Positions 1 to 11,309 of a DNA stretch of 64,000 bases are shown here, piece after piece. Below the pieces are notes generated by a model. It was not told the DNA's origin. It made no database searches and saw only the letters and a program-made list of their open reading frames with translations. Each line of letters begins with the position of its first letter. Position 1 is the stretch's first letter. Made by a program: the position numbers and the translations under genes. Source of the stretch: Undaria pinnatifida (lineage: Eukaryota; Sar; Phaeophyceae; Laminariales; Alariaceae); contig JABAKD010000029.1 of assembly GCA_012845835.1 (NCBI GenBank), positions 9,097,194 through 9,161,193 of the forward strand, given 5' to 3'.

Positions 1-26
1 TTGGTGCTAATCGTCGGCTAAGAACG

Positions 27-3000
27 ATGCCGGCGGTGCTGACGTCTCGTTGGGGACTAGGCTCGGTGACCGTTGTAGCCAGCGACGGGAGTCTGCTTTC
101 TTCTCCGTGCAAGAGCGGCTGTAGCAGCAGCATTAGCAGCAGTAGCAGCAACCACGAAACGTTGTTGACAGAATCAACGTCACACACAGCGACAACAGCA
201 TCAGCGACTACAACAGCACCAGCAGCACCACCAGCAGAAACAACACCACCAGCAACAGCAACGGCCACGGCAACGACAACCACGACAACGACAGCAACAA
301 CAACAGCAACAGCTGACTCATCCGCACCTCGAACCACGACGCCGTCATCACCGCCACCACCACCACCACCACCACCAAAAGACGACGATATCCGCGAGGA
401 AGAGGAAGACGACGGCGAGGAAGCAGAGCCGACCGGCCAAACGCTGTGGGACTGCGCAGCAGTGCTGTACGATTTGGTCGCGAATCCAGACCCGAGCAAC
501 GTGTTCTCCGTCAGGGGCAAGGTTAGTTACCGGCGTAGCGCACCTTAATCACACAACCACCGCAGCCAAAAAGCTGAATGTTAGCGCAGAGTTTATGGTG
601 TCTCACTCTAAAGCACGCTGATTGTGAATTCCTTTCAATATGGTTTCACTCAGCCATGCGTTTGTTGGCCCGGAGGCATCCATACCACAGTTTGCAATGG
701 TTAGTCCTAGAGCAGCTGTAGATCGTACGGTGTGTATCCCGCATCCCAGGTGTTGGTAAGATTCTGCAGTTTGCTATCTGGCGGTTGTATATCCCTCCAG
801 AGACAGCCAGAATTAAACGTTTTATCCTTTGTGGACGCAGATACCTAAAACAGCACCAAAGAGGTGAGAAGTGAAATCTTATGAACCATGTACCAAGGCT
901 GAACGCACAGCAGTACGAGCAGGATTATGCTGTGCGCGTTTCGTGCATCATCCTGCATCGCAGTCCTGACACTATTTCATTTATATCGTCCCATAGCCCA
1001 GCAGCCCGCACTGCTTCGTATGGCCAATGCTGCACTCGTCATTTGTTTTGCTTTCTTCCGTTCTCCCTTTTGAAGCCCCGGAAAGGTTCGCGATGAGGCG
1101 CACGAGCGCGAACTAACCGGGTTTTTCTTGGTTTTCCACTTACGGGGCGCGTACTCGCCGGGGGGGGGGCTCTTCTTGTCGGGGTCGGATTCGGCGTTGC
1201 GACTTCAATTACCAATTGGTAATGACCATGATCATCCACGATCACCCAACATCGCACATTTCACTTTGGGTGTGTCAGTCGGTGCGGCTTGAAATAAATT
1301 ATATATATTTCTCGAACATTAGGACGCCCACTCAACAAGGAACAAAATCGCGTCCCAGCTCTTACGCTCTTACCTCGTCTTGCGCCCGCTTTCCTCCTTG
1401 CGTTGTTTTTCCTTGTGGGCGGGAACCGTTGCAACCCCTGGGACCCTTCTGAAATCTGACTGGCAATGGTGGGGGGGAACGTCGAACGACGCATCACGGG
1501 CGACCAACGACAACGACGACGATGGCAATGTTTTCGGGACGGGAACAGCGCGTGATCGAGCTGGGGGCGGGTACAGGCGCCCTCTCCGTGGGCCTCGCGC
1601 GCGCGGGGGCCGCCTCCGTAACCTGCACCGACCTCCCTTGCCACCTGGCCTACATTAAGTCTACAGTCCAGGCAAACACTCCGAGCAACAGCAGCAACAG
1701 CAACGGCAACAGAAAAAATAGTTGTGAATGTAAGGTTTTCCGTGGCGCTGATGACAGCGTCAACAGGAAAAGCCACACAGGGGTCGCAAGCAGCAACAGT
1801 GGCGGTGGTGGTGGCGGTGGTGGCGGCGATGGCGGTGGCGACTGCGGGGGTGTCGGTGGCCAAACGGACGGGTGTTGCGCGAGCTTCCCACCGACGGGGA
1901 AGGTTCGCGTCATTGCCCTGCGATGGGGCGAGGAGGAAGACATCGCGAGGGCGCGGGCAAGAAGCGACTCAGAAGTAGAGACAGCAGTAGCAGCGGCAAA
2001 ATCAACAGCAGGAGCAGGAGAAGCAGCAGCAGCTGGCATGGCGATGCTGGTGAAAGCTGGTCAAAGCGAGCTAGTCGCAGGCGCAAAGGGTCGTCGTAGC
2101 GGTAACACCGTTGCCTCAGCCTCGGCCGCAACATCCACAGGAGCGTTTGGCAGCAGCACCTCGGCGGTCGCGGATGTCGTCAAGACTGCCGCACCAAGGA
2201 ACGAGGCAAAAAAACCCATCGCTTCCCCACCCTCCTCCACGATGGTTTTCGCAGAGGAGGGGGAGCGCACGGGGGCGGTAGGGGAGGTGGGAGCGGAGAT
2301 AGGCGGTGCTTGGGTGCGGGAAGCAGCGTTTGACATGATTGTGCTGAGCGAGGTGTTATACTGGCCGGCGCTGGACTTGTTCCAGGTGGACACGAGAGAT
2401 CCATTGCGACGCACCTTGGTGGGCCTGTCCCGGCGCGGCACCATGGTTGTTTTGATTTACAAGGAAAGGTGAGGGGTGTAGGTTTGTCCAAGCCCGGTGC
2501 AGTACGCGACACCACTCCTGCTGTGAGACAGACTCAATTTATTCTGAGAGTGCGGGTGCGTCCCGCCCTAATTTAAGCATTATCAAATACTGGCACCGTG
2601 GTATATATTATAAAAATTAAAATACACTCCGGCTGTGAGATCGAATATTTTGTCGAAACTCATCTTTGCAAGCTGTGTGTGATACTCCGATCGCGCGTAT
2701 TAAAGGTTGTGTGTCCTCATTAAGGATATAGGTCGGCGACTCCCCTTGCAACTACAGTGGAGCTATCAGGGTCAACAGGGTGATGTTAGGCAGTCCGTGC
2801 GCGGAAACTATAAAACCCGTTTCTGAGGGGGACAAAATCTGACAGCTGTGGAAGGAAATGCATCAGTTTATCAAGTGAATCCTGTAAGTCGAATAACCGG
2901 TGAGGGGAGGGCGGAGTTTTTAAGGACGTGGAGGCCTGATTTTGATCAAAAGGGGGCGGGAGGGGGGGAGGAGGGGGAGAGGACGGGTGGGGCAGGTCAA

Positions 3001-3801
3001 TTTGTGCGTGGAAACTATAAATCTTTCTTGTGGGGGAGGGGGCTTTAGGTTGCATATATGTAGGGGTTTGCTATACGCGTGGTGCTAGGTCTAGGCGATG
3101 GTGCGGGTGGTGGGGAAGGAGGGGAAGGAGGGGGCGTTGGGGGTGGGGGTGGGTGGGAATTGCAGCAGCGGCATGGACGGCTCTAAAACGATAACGAGGC
3201 GATATCCAGGGCGTGGAAGTGTTCAATACTCTGGCTGATTTCGATATTAGGTGGGGCGTTTAAGCAAGAAAAAGCGAGGAAAAAAAAAAGGGGGGGAGGG
3301 GGGGGGGCGTGGTATATATATAGTGGGGGGTCTCTTTATTTTTTCTCCATGCCAGGTATATATTATGTCAATATCAAAATGTTTTTTTTAAAGATAAATA
3401 TGACCTGACGCAATATTGTAAATTCGAACTTCTTGCACCATCCTCACCAGCTCAAAACGTTCTCTGTTTTATTTTGAAACCTCCTCCCTCCCCCCGTCCC
3501 CCCCCGTTCGTACGAAGGGGCGATTTGATTTAATTAATTTGATAACGAAGTTCGAGATCGAACTACATGAAATCGTATGCTCTCAACAGGCCCTTACAAA
3601 AGGTCGCATTTCGTGCGGGAATTTATCCTCACTAGGTGGCCAGTACGAGAAAAGGAGTTCCTAGCGTCCTGCAAGGAGGACTTCGACGTCGGGAGCATTC
3701 CAGCGGAGCTTTTGACGATGCCGGGTGTCTCTAAGGAGGAGCTCGGATCGGGAGCCATCAGGGCTGTGGTCATGGTGCGCCTGCCGACACCACGTGCTTG
3801 A
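27..3801 (+). CDS. METTL21-like SAM-dependent protein methyltransferase, 3 exons
   Basis: Exons read as 27-521, 1549-2468 and 3603-3801. Donors are GTTAGT and GTGAGG, acceptors CAG and AAAAG, phases agree, and the total is 537 codons plus stop. The joined frame has the class I methyltransferase signature of the METTL21 (Methyltransf_16) lysine methyltransferase family: a W-containing segment before the first junction, SAM-binding motif VIELGAGTG (about residue 167) followed by the acidic TD, LRWGEEE in place of the family LDWG (about 289), FDMIVLSEVLYW (about 426), and a PL..TL...LIYKER tail entering exon 3. Known role of the family: transfer of methyl from S-adenosylmethionine to lysine of chaperones or translation factors; the substrate here is unknown. 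Odd points are a Thr/Ala-rich N-terminus (residues ~40-130) and a long Gly/Ser/Ala-rich insert between catalytic motifs (~205-420). The frame is open upstream of the first ATG to the window edge, so the true start may lie outside. Confidence 0.82.
2600..2865 (+). repeat. Dispersed repeat family A, near full copy (MITE-like)
   Basis: Lies in intron 2 of the methyltransferase. It is closely similar over its length to 26697-26958. Both begin after an AT-rich stretch with GCTGTGAGATCG and end with ATCTGACAGCTG, so the ends form an imperfect inverted repeat (CAGCTGTnAGAT ... TTTTGTC). Shorter pieces of the same family occur near 5960, 18370, 23940, 27970, 32740 and 35820. No coding capacity is seen. 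A non-autonomous DNA transposon is the simplest reading. Confidence 0.6.
3085..3330. repeat. G-rich low-complexity tract in an intron
   Basis: Runs of GGGGG, GGGTGGG and GGGGGAGGGG dominate the plus strand in the second intron of the methyltransferase. There is no coding signal. Such tracts can form G-quadruplexes, but nothing else supports a function. Confidence 0.5.
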
Positions 3802-4104
3802 TTAGCTGCCTAGTTAAGGCAGATGACAGTTATTTGTCGTGAGACTTATTTGCTCGTTCCAAAAACGTCCCACGATTTTACCCACGTCCTTGGAGACTAC
3901 TGTACTTTAAATTAGTGCGGGGGATTTTTTTTCGCCACAGCGATGAATGGGTTAATATTACCACTCAGAAAGGGTTGGCTGTGTTCTAACGGATAGCCTG
4001 CCGCCCTCGCCCAGTTTCCAATCTCGGCTGATGGCGGTACTTGACTTCGCATTACACACCACTGCATACTAGTCACGTTTTTTTGTCTTCTTAAATTCGA
4101 TACT

Positions 4105-4290
4105 GAAATATCATGAGAGGGTGAGTTGGCAAATTCGATAACGATGAATGAACAGGGGGAACGCTGAACCCTTCGGGCCGTAAAATGGAAGGCAAGTCGC
4201 CGGGGGGAGAAGGGACGACACCTGTGACCACGTATTGCCCTGGAGGCCGCTGAGGGTAAAACCTCCAGTAACTCAAGCTGGCACGTAAAA
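4105..4290 (+). repeat. SINE-like repeat family B, body fragment
   Basis: Shares with 19752-20110, 20700-20865 (minus) and 24752-25025 the order GTGAGTT..CAAATTCGAT, a G-rich segment ending GGGGGGAGAAGGGA, then CACC..TGACCA and a CGCTGAGGGTAAA end. The tRNA-like head seen in two other copies is missing here. The surrounding 3802-5329 interval otherwise shows only the family D repeat at 4672 and no gene that I can support. Confidence 0.55.
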
Positions 4291-4671
4291 GCCATGACCA
4301 AGAAAGAGAAACGGAAATACAAAAGCAAGGCGAGCTAACTAAACTGCTGTTTCACATGGTGGGTGCCGCCTGTTAAGACGCCCAGTATTTTAATCGGGTC
4401 AACCACATCACTACCACGCAATCACATGATGGGAAGGATGCACCCAACCCTCGGGGCTGTTGCATCGGCACACCAACACCACTCGTTTGCGCTGCTTCTC
4501 ATGTACAATTAGCACAGACGCCTCCCAACGTCCAACGCCGACAAAGAAACCACGGAGGGGGCAAACGAAAAACAGCAAAAACAACGAAACCACGGAAAAG
4601 TCAGGATCCGCCCTTCAAACCACTTGGAAACCTTGTTGACACCAACAGGGTGTGTGCACTTATTTCACGCA

Positions 4672-4790
4672 TGGCCGTAGTGGTATGACCATAGTGGTAT
4701 GACCCTTGCATCCCTACAACGTCGGGACCGAGCACGTCGGGTTTTCACCGAGAGGGGAGTAATCCGCCCCTCATGCACACCACAGCGGTA
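4672..4790 (+). repeat. Dispersed repeat family D, copy 1
   Basis: Resembles 10083-10190: both run from GCAT.GCCGT.GT through GT.TGACC/ACGACCAT, CTACAACG.CGGG and a run ending ATCACC/TTCACC. A third, weaker copy lies at 9745-9830. No ends or target duplications are clear. Confidence 0.4.
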
Positions 4791-5329
4791 GCAGCGTAGG
4801 AGTACCGGAGGGGTAGGGAGGGGGAAGAGGGTAGCGTGCGGACAAAACACAAGGTTTCTTTCACCGTACCTCGGCTCTATCTCGTGCGTAGCCCTCCAAT
4901 TGTCCCCCGTCCCCGCCCGGCTGCAGGACACACGGATAGCGTCAACTACGCCGTTAATTCGCTCGCACTAAACTCTCTACCGTGATTTTCGGCCTAGGCA
5001 AAATATTCCGATGCACCCAAACCTCCCACGCCGGAGTCCTTGACGCTCGAACGTGGTGACCACACAGTAGCGGTAGCCTGCAAGGTGCCTGGGGGCAAGC
5101 GCTCCAAGCATACATGGGCAGGCGTTGCCTCTAGCTGTTGCCCTCCCAACCCCCCAGCCCCCGCCTGATTGTTTTTCCGATGAAAACGCCTGTTTCTCGA
5201 TGAACCTCTTTCTCGACAACCAAAACGCAAATTATCGACAGAAAAAAAAAAAACATCGGAAACGCCTACGATAGTTCTCGTTGATCAACCGCTGGCTGCA
5301 CGTCGTCTCCGTGCCCCATTTTCTGGTTT

Positions 5330-8300
5330 TTACGCGCTCTCGTCTTGGCGATCGGCGCTGTCGCCGGCAAAAACCTTTCGCCCCTTGATCGTGCACACTA
5401 TCTCATTCCAGATCTGAAACAACAAAAAAAGCACCACAGCAACGCGACACAAGCAAGCCACCACACCGAGCGACAAAAGCGGCAGGAATGAAAAGTTAAG
5501 AGCAGGGATGTATGTACACATCATTCGTTACCTCAACTTTGCGACAACGTCACTAAACTAAACCACAACATCAGCGTGACAAAAAGCGGCACGGGCGAAA
5601 AAGTCAATAGCAGCGATGGATATATATATACGTTGCCTCAACTTTGCGACAATGCCCTCCCCTTCTGGTGTTCAGAAATCACGTCAAATAACGTGCACGT
5701 TTTCGTCAATAGCAGCGATGGATATATATATATATATATACGTTGCCTCAACTTTGCGACAATGCCCTCCCCTTCTAGTTTTCAGAAATCACGTCAAATA
5801 ACGTGCACGTGTTGGCCCTGAAAAACCAACAAAAAACGCAAACTTCCCCAGTGTCAACAGGGTTGTCTATATTTTGGAAATCATTTTGAAATCGAAAATT
5901 TGAAGATGTAAAACTACTAGACGAAAATATACCAAGCGTACTATTACGAGGCACGAAACAGTCATAAGCTTTGTAGCTCGCGCGATCGGAGTATACACGC
6001 AGCTTGCAAAGATGAGTTACGAAGATATTCCCGACCTCACAACTCAGCTGGCTTTCTGTTACATGAAAGAGGCAGTTTCAGGACAGGGGCAAAATAACTC
6101 ACCGCTGGATCGTACCCTCGGAAGAGCAGGATCCCCTCCGGTACCAAGATGTCGCTCACCCGCAGCTTTTAGCACGCAACCGCGATCCGCAAAACAAAAG
6201 GCACAGATAGCAAACAAAGATGGGCGCAGAGCCAGTGACGATTAACCCTTTTACCCGTGACAAAAAAAAATAATTCGACTCTAACTGCAAGTGATTTACA
6301 ACCAAGTCGTGGGCGCAGATGGGGTCGACATCTCTTGGGGCACCAGAGGGAAAAAAAGGCGACAAAAAGTAACGATACACAGCAACATCGGTCACCGTTC
6401 CGCTAGGGCGTTGGCTTAGTTAGTATTTAGTAGTCGAAGTTTACTACCACAATGCAATTGCCCGTGCCATACAGGTGCAGTATGCTGCCACATATACAGC
6501 CGCGCGCTCACATTATCAACAGGAAACAGCAACAACCACAGCAATACACCACGCCGCCATTTACGAAACAAAAGCACACTCCGGATGCTTACATCACAAT
6601 TATCGGCGTGCCGGAGTGGATGCACTTTTTCATCAAAGCGCAGGAATCGTGCAGACCCACCGCCTGGGGTCTAACCCACGGGAGCGAGGGAGGGGGAGCG
6701 AGATAGATAGGGAGAGAGAACGCACCTTGCTTCCAGATCGCACCGTCTCCAAGTCGAGGTAGAGCCATTTAGGCACCTTTTCGGGGTCTTCCGGCAGGAT
6801 GATGTGCTGGTGGCTTTTCATCCTGTAGGTGGTGACCCAAGCCAAGGGGGCGGAAGGAGGATCGAGGGAAGGAGGGACAGAGGGAGGGCGGGAGGGGCAG
6901 GCAGGCACGCAGACAGGGTAAGGTAAGGTAAGGTAAGGTAAGGTAAGGTAAGGTAAGGTAAGGTGAGGTAAGGTAAGGTAAGGCAAAAGGCAAGCCGAGA
7001 AAAACCAATGGCGAGACAGTAAAAGGTAAAGCAAGGCGAGTCACGTCAAGCAAGAAAACACAAAACACACGAGAGATCGCCATTCCGCTGCATTCCACAA
7101 GACTGCTTGCTCCTTCCTCACAAACACCCATGTTCAAGACAGCCACTAAAAAGCGCACACGAAGACATACGCTACCAAGCACCACTTTGTATTTTGTCCC
7201 CCCACAAGGGTGCTTATGCGCGCATCCTTCACATATCGTTTTCCGCGATAGCTGCCAAAAACAAAGAGCATCAACTAAAGCGCACGCGAACCGAGATTGC
7301 GCCGGACATCCCCCCCCCCCCCCCCCCCCCCCCACCCCCTCCCCCAATCCACTCCGGTACATTTCCCCCCACCTCGCCAGAGCCAGCAAACTCTCATCGG
7401 GCCGCCAGCGCCATGTTTACTCTCATGTTGGAGGAGGCACGGGGGGGGGAAGTGTATCCCCAGCACATGCTACGATAAGGTAGCACATTCTTCTGAAGTG
7501 GTTTCTGAATGACGCGGCCTCTTGGCCCAAAATCGTCGGAAATCGGACATATTTTTTCATTTCTTCATGAACGTCGTTGTGCACCTATTAATAGGCCACG
7601 GGATTCTTCATCCGGTAGTAGTTTTATTTCTTCTCCAAATTAGTTTTTGACAGAGGTCTCCAGCTCCCGAATTGAGGAACCTCATAAAAACAGTGGTCCA
7701 CATCTACCGTAACACGCGACGCCTAGTCCCCGCCCACATGAAAGCCTGTAACGGGTTTCAACGCGTCCGTCCGTAAACATAATGACACGAACTTTTCCTG
7801 GTGGTGTGCCCCCCCCCCCCCCCCCCTCCGTCCAGATGAAAACCTGAAACGGGTTTCGACGCGTCCTCTGAAAGAATAAAAACTTGCGAGATATTTCCTG
7901 CCTATCACCGAAATAGAATGAGCGGGTAGGCGGGTGTGGCAGTGGTAGAAGTAGGTGGGTGGATGGGTGGGGGTGCTCGCCTGCGGATGTACGCCCCCTT
8001 CCTGAAGTTGTTGTTGAGGTCGTCGTTGATGAACTTGATGGGTATCGGGTACTTCCGCCCCGCCTTGTATCTCATCCAGTTCACGCTCAGTATGGTGCGG
8101 AACACTGAGGGGCAGCGAAGCACGAACAAACAGGGCAAGGAGGGCGCGGGGACGGAGACAGAAGGGTTCCCACTCAGATTGAGAAGTAGGGAGAAGGTGG
8201 GGTTGGGGCGCGGGTCGGTTGGGGTGGGGTAGGAGGCAGAACGACATTCGGTCGAACCCTTGCGCGTTTACGCTGAACGCTTAAACGCCCAGGCAAAGAC

Positions 8301-9696
8301 ATGCTCCCAACTTCTGCTCCTCTTACCAATCGCCCTCACGTACGCACCCGCTTCCTTTTTCTTCCTGCCCCGCCCCGTTAAAAAAACCCCGAAGGATTCA
8401 GGAGAACCGGTTTATTCATTTGTCTAGCAAATGTTCGCAACCCGCAACAGACCGAAGATAGATAATGAGCGACCGTTCTAGAAATTTCTAATTGTTTTTT
8501 GCACACCAATGTACGCAAGTAGTGCAAAAACAGTACCCCCCCCCCCCCGCCGTGTTCCGGCGTGTCTTTACAGGATGTGGGATTCCTTGCCTGGATGGAG
8601 ACGAGTGTCGTTTGCCAGTACCAATTCCCTTCGCTCGTGCTTCTCGCCCTCTCCACCCGACGGGGACGCGCTTCCCCCCCCCCCCTCCCTCTCTTCCGCG
8701 TCCGTCCCACTCTCGCCCAGCAAACTAAAGCCTACTTCGTCGTCGTCAAACTCTGCCGGTCTCGCTCCTTCAATCACTAGGTTGTATACCTGGAATATAG
8801 AAACGATAGATCAGCACATACCATATTACTTTCGGCACAGTAGTATCGATAATATCCATATTAATAGCACATAACTTTGGCTATCATGTGCAAATCTGTA
8901 CCTGGCCGAGCTGTGAGTTGGGTGAACTTTATAGCTAGTTATTACCAGGGTGGCGAAGCTCCTAAGCAAGCCGTTCGACGGACATGGACACCCAAACAAG
9001 CACATTCGGACAGGCGGCACCGCTGCAATAAACTGAAATACCCAGCAATGTTTCAACTACTCAGCGGAGCTCCAGAGAAGCCATTCTAAACACAAGGCAA
9101 CTCCAATACTCGGGAAACTTCGCAACGCTGCTACTAACTGTAATACTTAGCAAACAAATTAAGTGGTCAGCGACTTGCACAAGCACCTGTAATTGTAATA
9201 CACATTTGCAACTAACAACTAGTTGGCGACACACTTCTTAAGTGTACAACTAACTGTATTGGTAATGTACCTTTTCACCCACTAAATATAATCCTTAGTA
9301 AACAAATTAAGTGGTCAGCGACTTGCACAAGAACCTGTAATTGTACTACACATTTGCAACTGACAACTATTTGGCGACATACTTCCTGAGTGTACAACTA
9401 ACTGTAATGGTAATATCCCTTTCCAACCAATAACTAGTTGGCGAATTAACCAACTAACTGAAATTGTAATCTATTACACCTAACCAATTAATAACTACTA
9501 CCAAGTAAGGCTGAGCTTAGCCAACCCAGATCACAGCCCTGTCAATAGTAACTGACCGTGTTGTCAAAAGAGGCCTTAAGCCGTCGGATCTCGCGGTCCA
9601 GCACAATCTTGTCAACTTTCACTAAGAAAGTCTCTCCCCTGCTCCCCTTCGCGCTGCTATCGTTGTTTGAGTAAACAACCCCCGGAATTTTCCCCG
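5330..9696 (-). CDS. Organellar large-subunit ribosomal protein bL25 (TL5/CTC family), 5' exon not found
   Basis: Six exons on the minus strand: 9557-9696, 8572-8789, 7981-8085, 6726-6822, 6103-6165 and 5330-5413 (stop). Every junction keeps phase and together they give about 235 residues. The order matches the bL25 family: GKIPGVVYS and ETFLVKVDK then FDNT in the first recovered exon (N-terminal 5S-rRNA-binding fold); VYNLVIEG opening the second; KYPIPIKFINDD and RKGAYIRR; PEDPEKVPKWLYLDLE (compare IPE.L.VDL); LRVSDILVPEG; and a charged tail after NEIVCTIKGRK. The length and the TL5-type second domain suggest a mitochondrial or plastid ribosome. The leader-encoding first exon must end in phase 1 and lies above 9696; I could not place it. 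The second recovered exon carries an acidic/Gly insert unusual for the family. The gene name would be MRPL25 or RPL25; I leave the symbol open. Confidence 0.85.
5603..5813. repeat. Tandem duplication, 102-bp unit
   Basis: The segment starting GTCAATAGCAGCGATGG at 5603 repeats at 5705 with a longer TA run. A third, diverged piece (TTACCTCAACTTTGCGACAA) lies upstream near 5530. It sits just downstream, in plus coordinates, of the last bL25 exon, inside the intron between 5413 and 6103. Confidence 0.85.
5955..6020 (-). repeat. Fragment of repeat family A
   Basis: Read on the minus strand it matches the CATCTTTGCAAGCTG..GATCGCGCG part of the copy at 2600. It lies in a bL25 intron. Confidence 0.5.
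6916..6982 (+). repeat. (AAGGT)n pentanucleotide microsatellite
   Basis: About thirteen AGGTA units with one GGTGA variant. It lies about 90 bp upstream (minus strand) of the bL25 exon 6726-6822. The repeat is rich in AGGT, which resembles a splice donor, but the other strand is the transcribed sense. Confidence 0.9.
7310..7333 (+). repeat. 24-base C homopolymer
   Basis: C run in a bL25 intron, followed by further C-rich sequence. A similar run of 18 C lies at 7809-7826. Length is uncertain in any assembly. Confidence 0.85.
7975..7981 (-). other. Non-canonical GC splice donor of a bL25 intron
   Basis: On the minus strand the exon ends CGCAG and the intron begins GCGAGC. The next exon starts after CTACAG at 6822. 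Using this GC donor keeps phase 2 and joins RKGAYIRR to MKSHQHIIL, the expected bL25 order. The nearest GT (GTACAT) would cut the conserved GAY out of the protein. GC-AG introns are a known minority class. Confidence 0.65.
9146..9440. repeat. Tandem repeat, 148-bp period
   Basis: AAACAAATTAAGTGGTCAGC begins at 9152 and again at 9300, and the following ~130 bases match with few changes. Weaker AACTAACTG.AATTGTAAT echoes continue to about 9500 and precede it from about 9080. It lies in the bL25 intron between 8789 and 9557. Confidence 0.8.
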
Positions 9697-9744
9697 CTGC
9701 ACAATATGTCGAAACCCCATAATAGTAGCACACACGGCGGCGGA

Positions 9745-9830
9745 GTACAACGAGGCCAGGGGGAGTTGGGGGAAAGGGGGGTTATCATCCAGATTCGAGG
9801 CAGACACTTTCGGCGTTGGTGCGACACACG
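9745..9830 (+). repeat. Dispersed repeat family D, weak copy
   Basis: Matches 10130-10190 in the stretch TATCA.CCA.ATT.GAGGC.GACAC/GACTTT, preceded in both by ACAACG..G.CC.GGG. It overlaps the region expected to hold the bL25 first intron. Confidence 0.35.
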
Positions 9831-10082
9831 CACAAGCACGGGTGCATGCATCACAAGTGTGGAATATCATAAGGAGGCCTCGGGGGGGAGGGGGGGGATC
9901 GATGCATGCTTGATTTAGTCCTTCAAGCGTTGATGACGCACCCCTTTCCAGACGGAGCACCGTTTCTACTCTTAGTAGACATCTCCCACATTTGGGCCCT
10001 TACAACGTGTTTTCTTTACACCAGATACACAAAAGAAAGGGGTTGGGGGTCTGTACTCATTGGGGGGCGGGGTGTACTCACT

Positions 10083-10190
10083 TCGTGCATAGCCGTTGTC
10101 GTACGACCATACAGTAGACCCTCGCACTCCTACAACGCCGGGCCGGGGCGGGTATCACCCAAATTTGAGGCGGACGACTTTAGCGTAGGT
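10083..10190 (+). repeat. Dispersed repeat family D, copy 2
   Basis: See the copy at 4672 for the shared sequence. The interval 10191-10818 holds no gene or repeat that I can support. Confidence 0.4.
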
Positions 10191-10818
10191 AGCAATTACT
10201 CGGAAGGTTGCGCTCTGCGGCCTCATTGAACATACACTCAGGGGCGGTTGGGTGGAAGAATGAAATGTCAATGCTTACTCGCGACACACAGGTGCGCACT
10301 TGTTTTGAGCCAATGACTCGGCAGCCGTACAGGCCTTGACACGTCCATCACGGCCAGTCATCAAACTGTTGCACAACACCTCTTTCATAACTGACTGACT
10401 GGCTGACTGCTATTGTTGGCAAATGGTGTTGGTTCTTGCCATTTTTAGTGCTGCCATCACTCGTGCTGATTTAAATATCTATGGGGCACAGTTCAGCGGG
10501 GCGAGAGAAAACTAAAAACATGATGTCCAGCTGGCTCACCCATGGGGTACACACATTCGGACAAGAGGCCTTGGTCGCTTTTTCGCTGTAAACTCTATAT
10601 GATATGACACCGACAATGTTGGTATATTAACGCATGGAAACATGACATTCGGATATAATGTGTCCCTGCTGGCGCCTTTGCTGGTGTCTGTGAACACCAC
10701 TACTATGGCTACGGTCATCATCTATGGCAGCATGCGGGACCAGTCTTTTACAGTAGGAATACCACAGCAGCAGTATTTTTTCATATGGAAGGGTTGGTCC
10801 CTGGTAGCTCCAGTTATT

Positions 10819-10983
10819 ACAGTATATGCTGGCTGCGTCATAGCCAGTACCGTGGGTCCGAACAGTGCACTGGTCAAGGTGAATCCGGGACGATCGTGCC
10901 CCCTCGGCTGGTGAGGGGGTTTCGCTGGAGGCGCCCTCGGAGGGCCCTGCTGGAGGCGCCATGCCGGAGGCCCGTCTATACGT
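10819..10983 (+). repeat. Left 165-bp direct repeat of the 10.8 kb element
   Basis: Contains a small hairpin (TGGCTGCGTCATAGCCA) near its start and two copies of GGAGGCGCC near its end, both kept in the right copy. Confidence 0.9.
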
Positions 10984-11309
10984 TAGGTCTGGGATTATTA
11001 ATAGCAAAATTTTAGAAATAGAATTTGGAAAAAAAATGTCCCATGGTCGTTCTCTGGGAAAATACTCTTCAGGAAATCAACCAATCAGCGATGGGGGGAA
11101 AGGCCCCACATCACCTACAAAAAACTATTCGTGAAAACAAAGCCTGTGCCGCTTGCTGCTTTTCTGCGGCAAAAAAGTTGGAGCGTGTGTAGAAAAAAAA
11201 TAGCTGCTGCTTCTGCTGCTGCTGCTGTCCGAGGTGTACCCAATGGACAGCTAGCGTGGGCGGAACATATCTTCTGGTGGGCCCTTCGGCAAGATGGCCG
11301 ACAGCAGGC

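Noticed and set aside
6589-6663. Possible last bL25 exon (CCCCAG acceptor, in phase, ending SGTPIIVM)
   Set aside because: The exon pair 6103-6165 plus 5330-5413 is also in phase and supplies the expected LP-containing and acidic C-terminal bL25 segments, which this one lacks.
6916-6982. CRISPR-like array
   Set aside because: The repeat is a simple pentanucleotide with no spacers, in a eukaryotic intron; no array with spacers exists in the window.
7107-7512. Overlapping proline-rich frames
   Set aside because: They cross a C homopolymer inside a bL25 intron.
10083-10140. First exon of bL25 (minus strand, GTGAGT donor in the right phase)
   Set aside because: The stretch belongs to a dispersed repeat also at 4672 and encodes no leader-like start.
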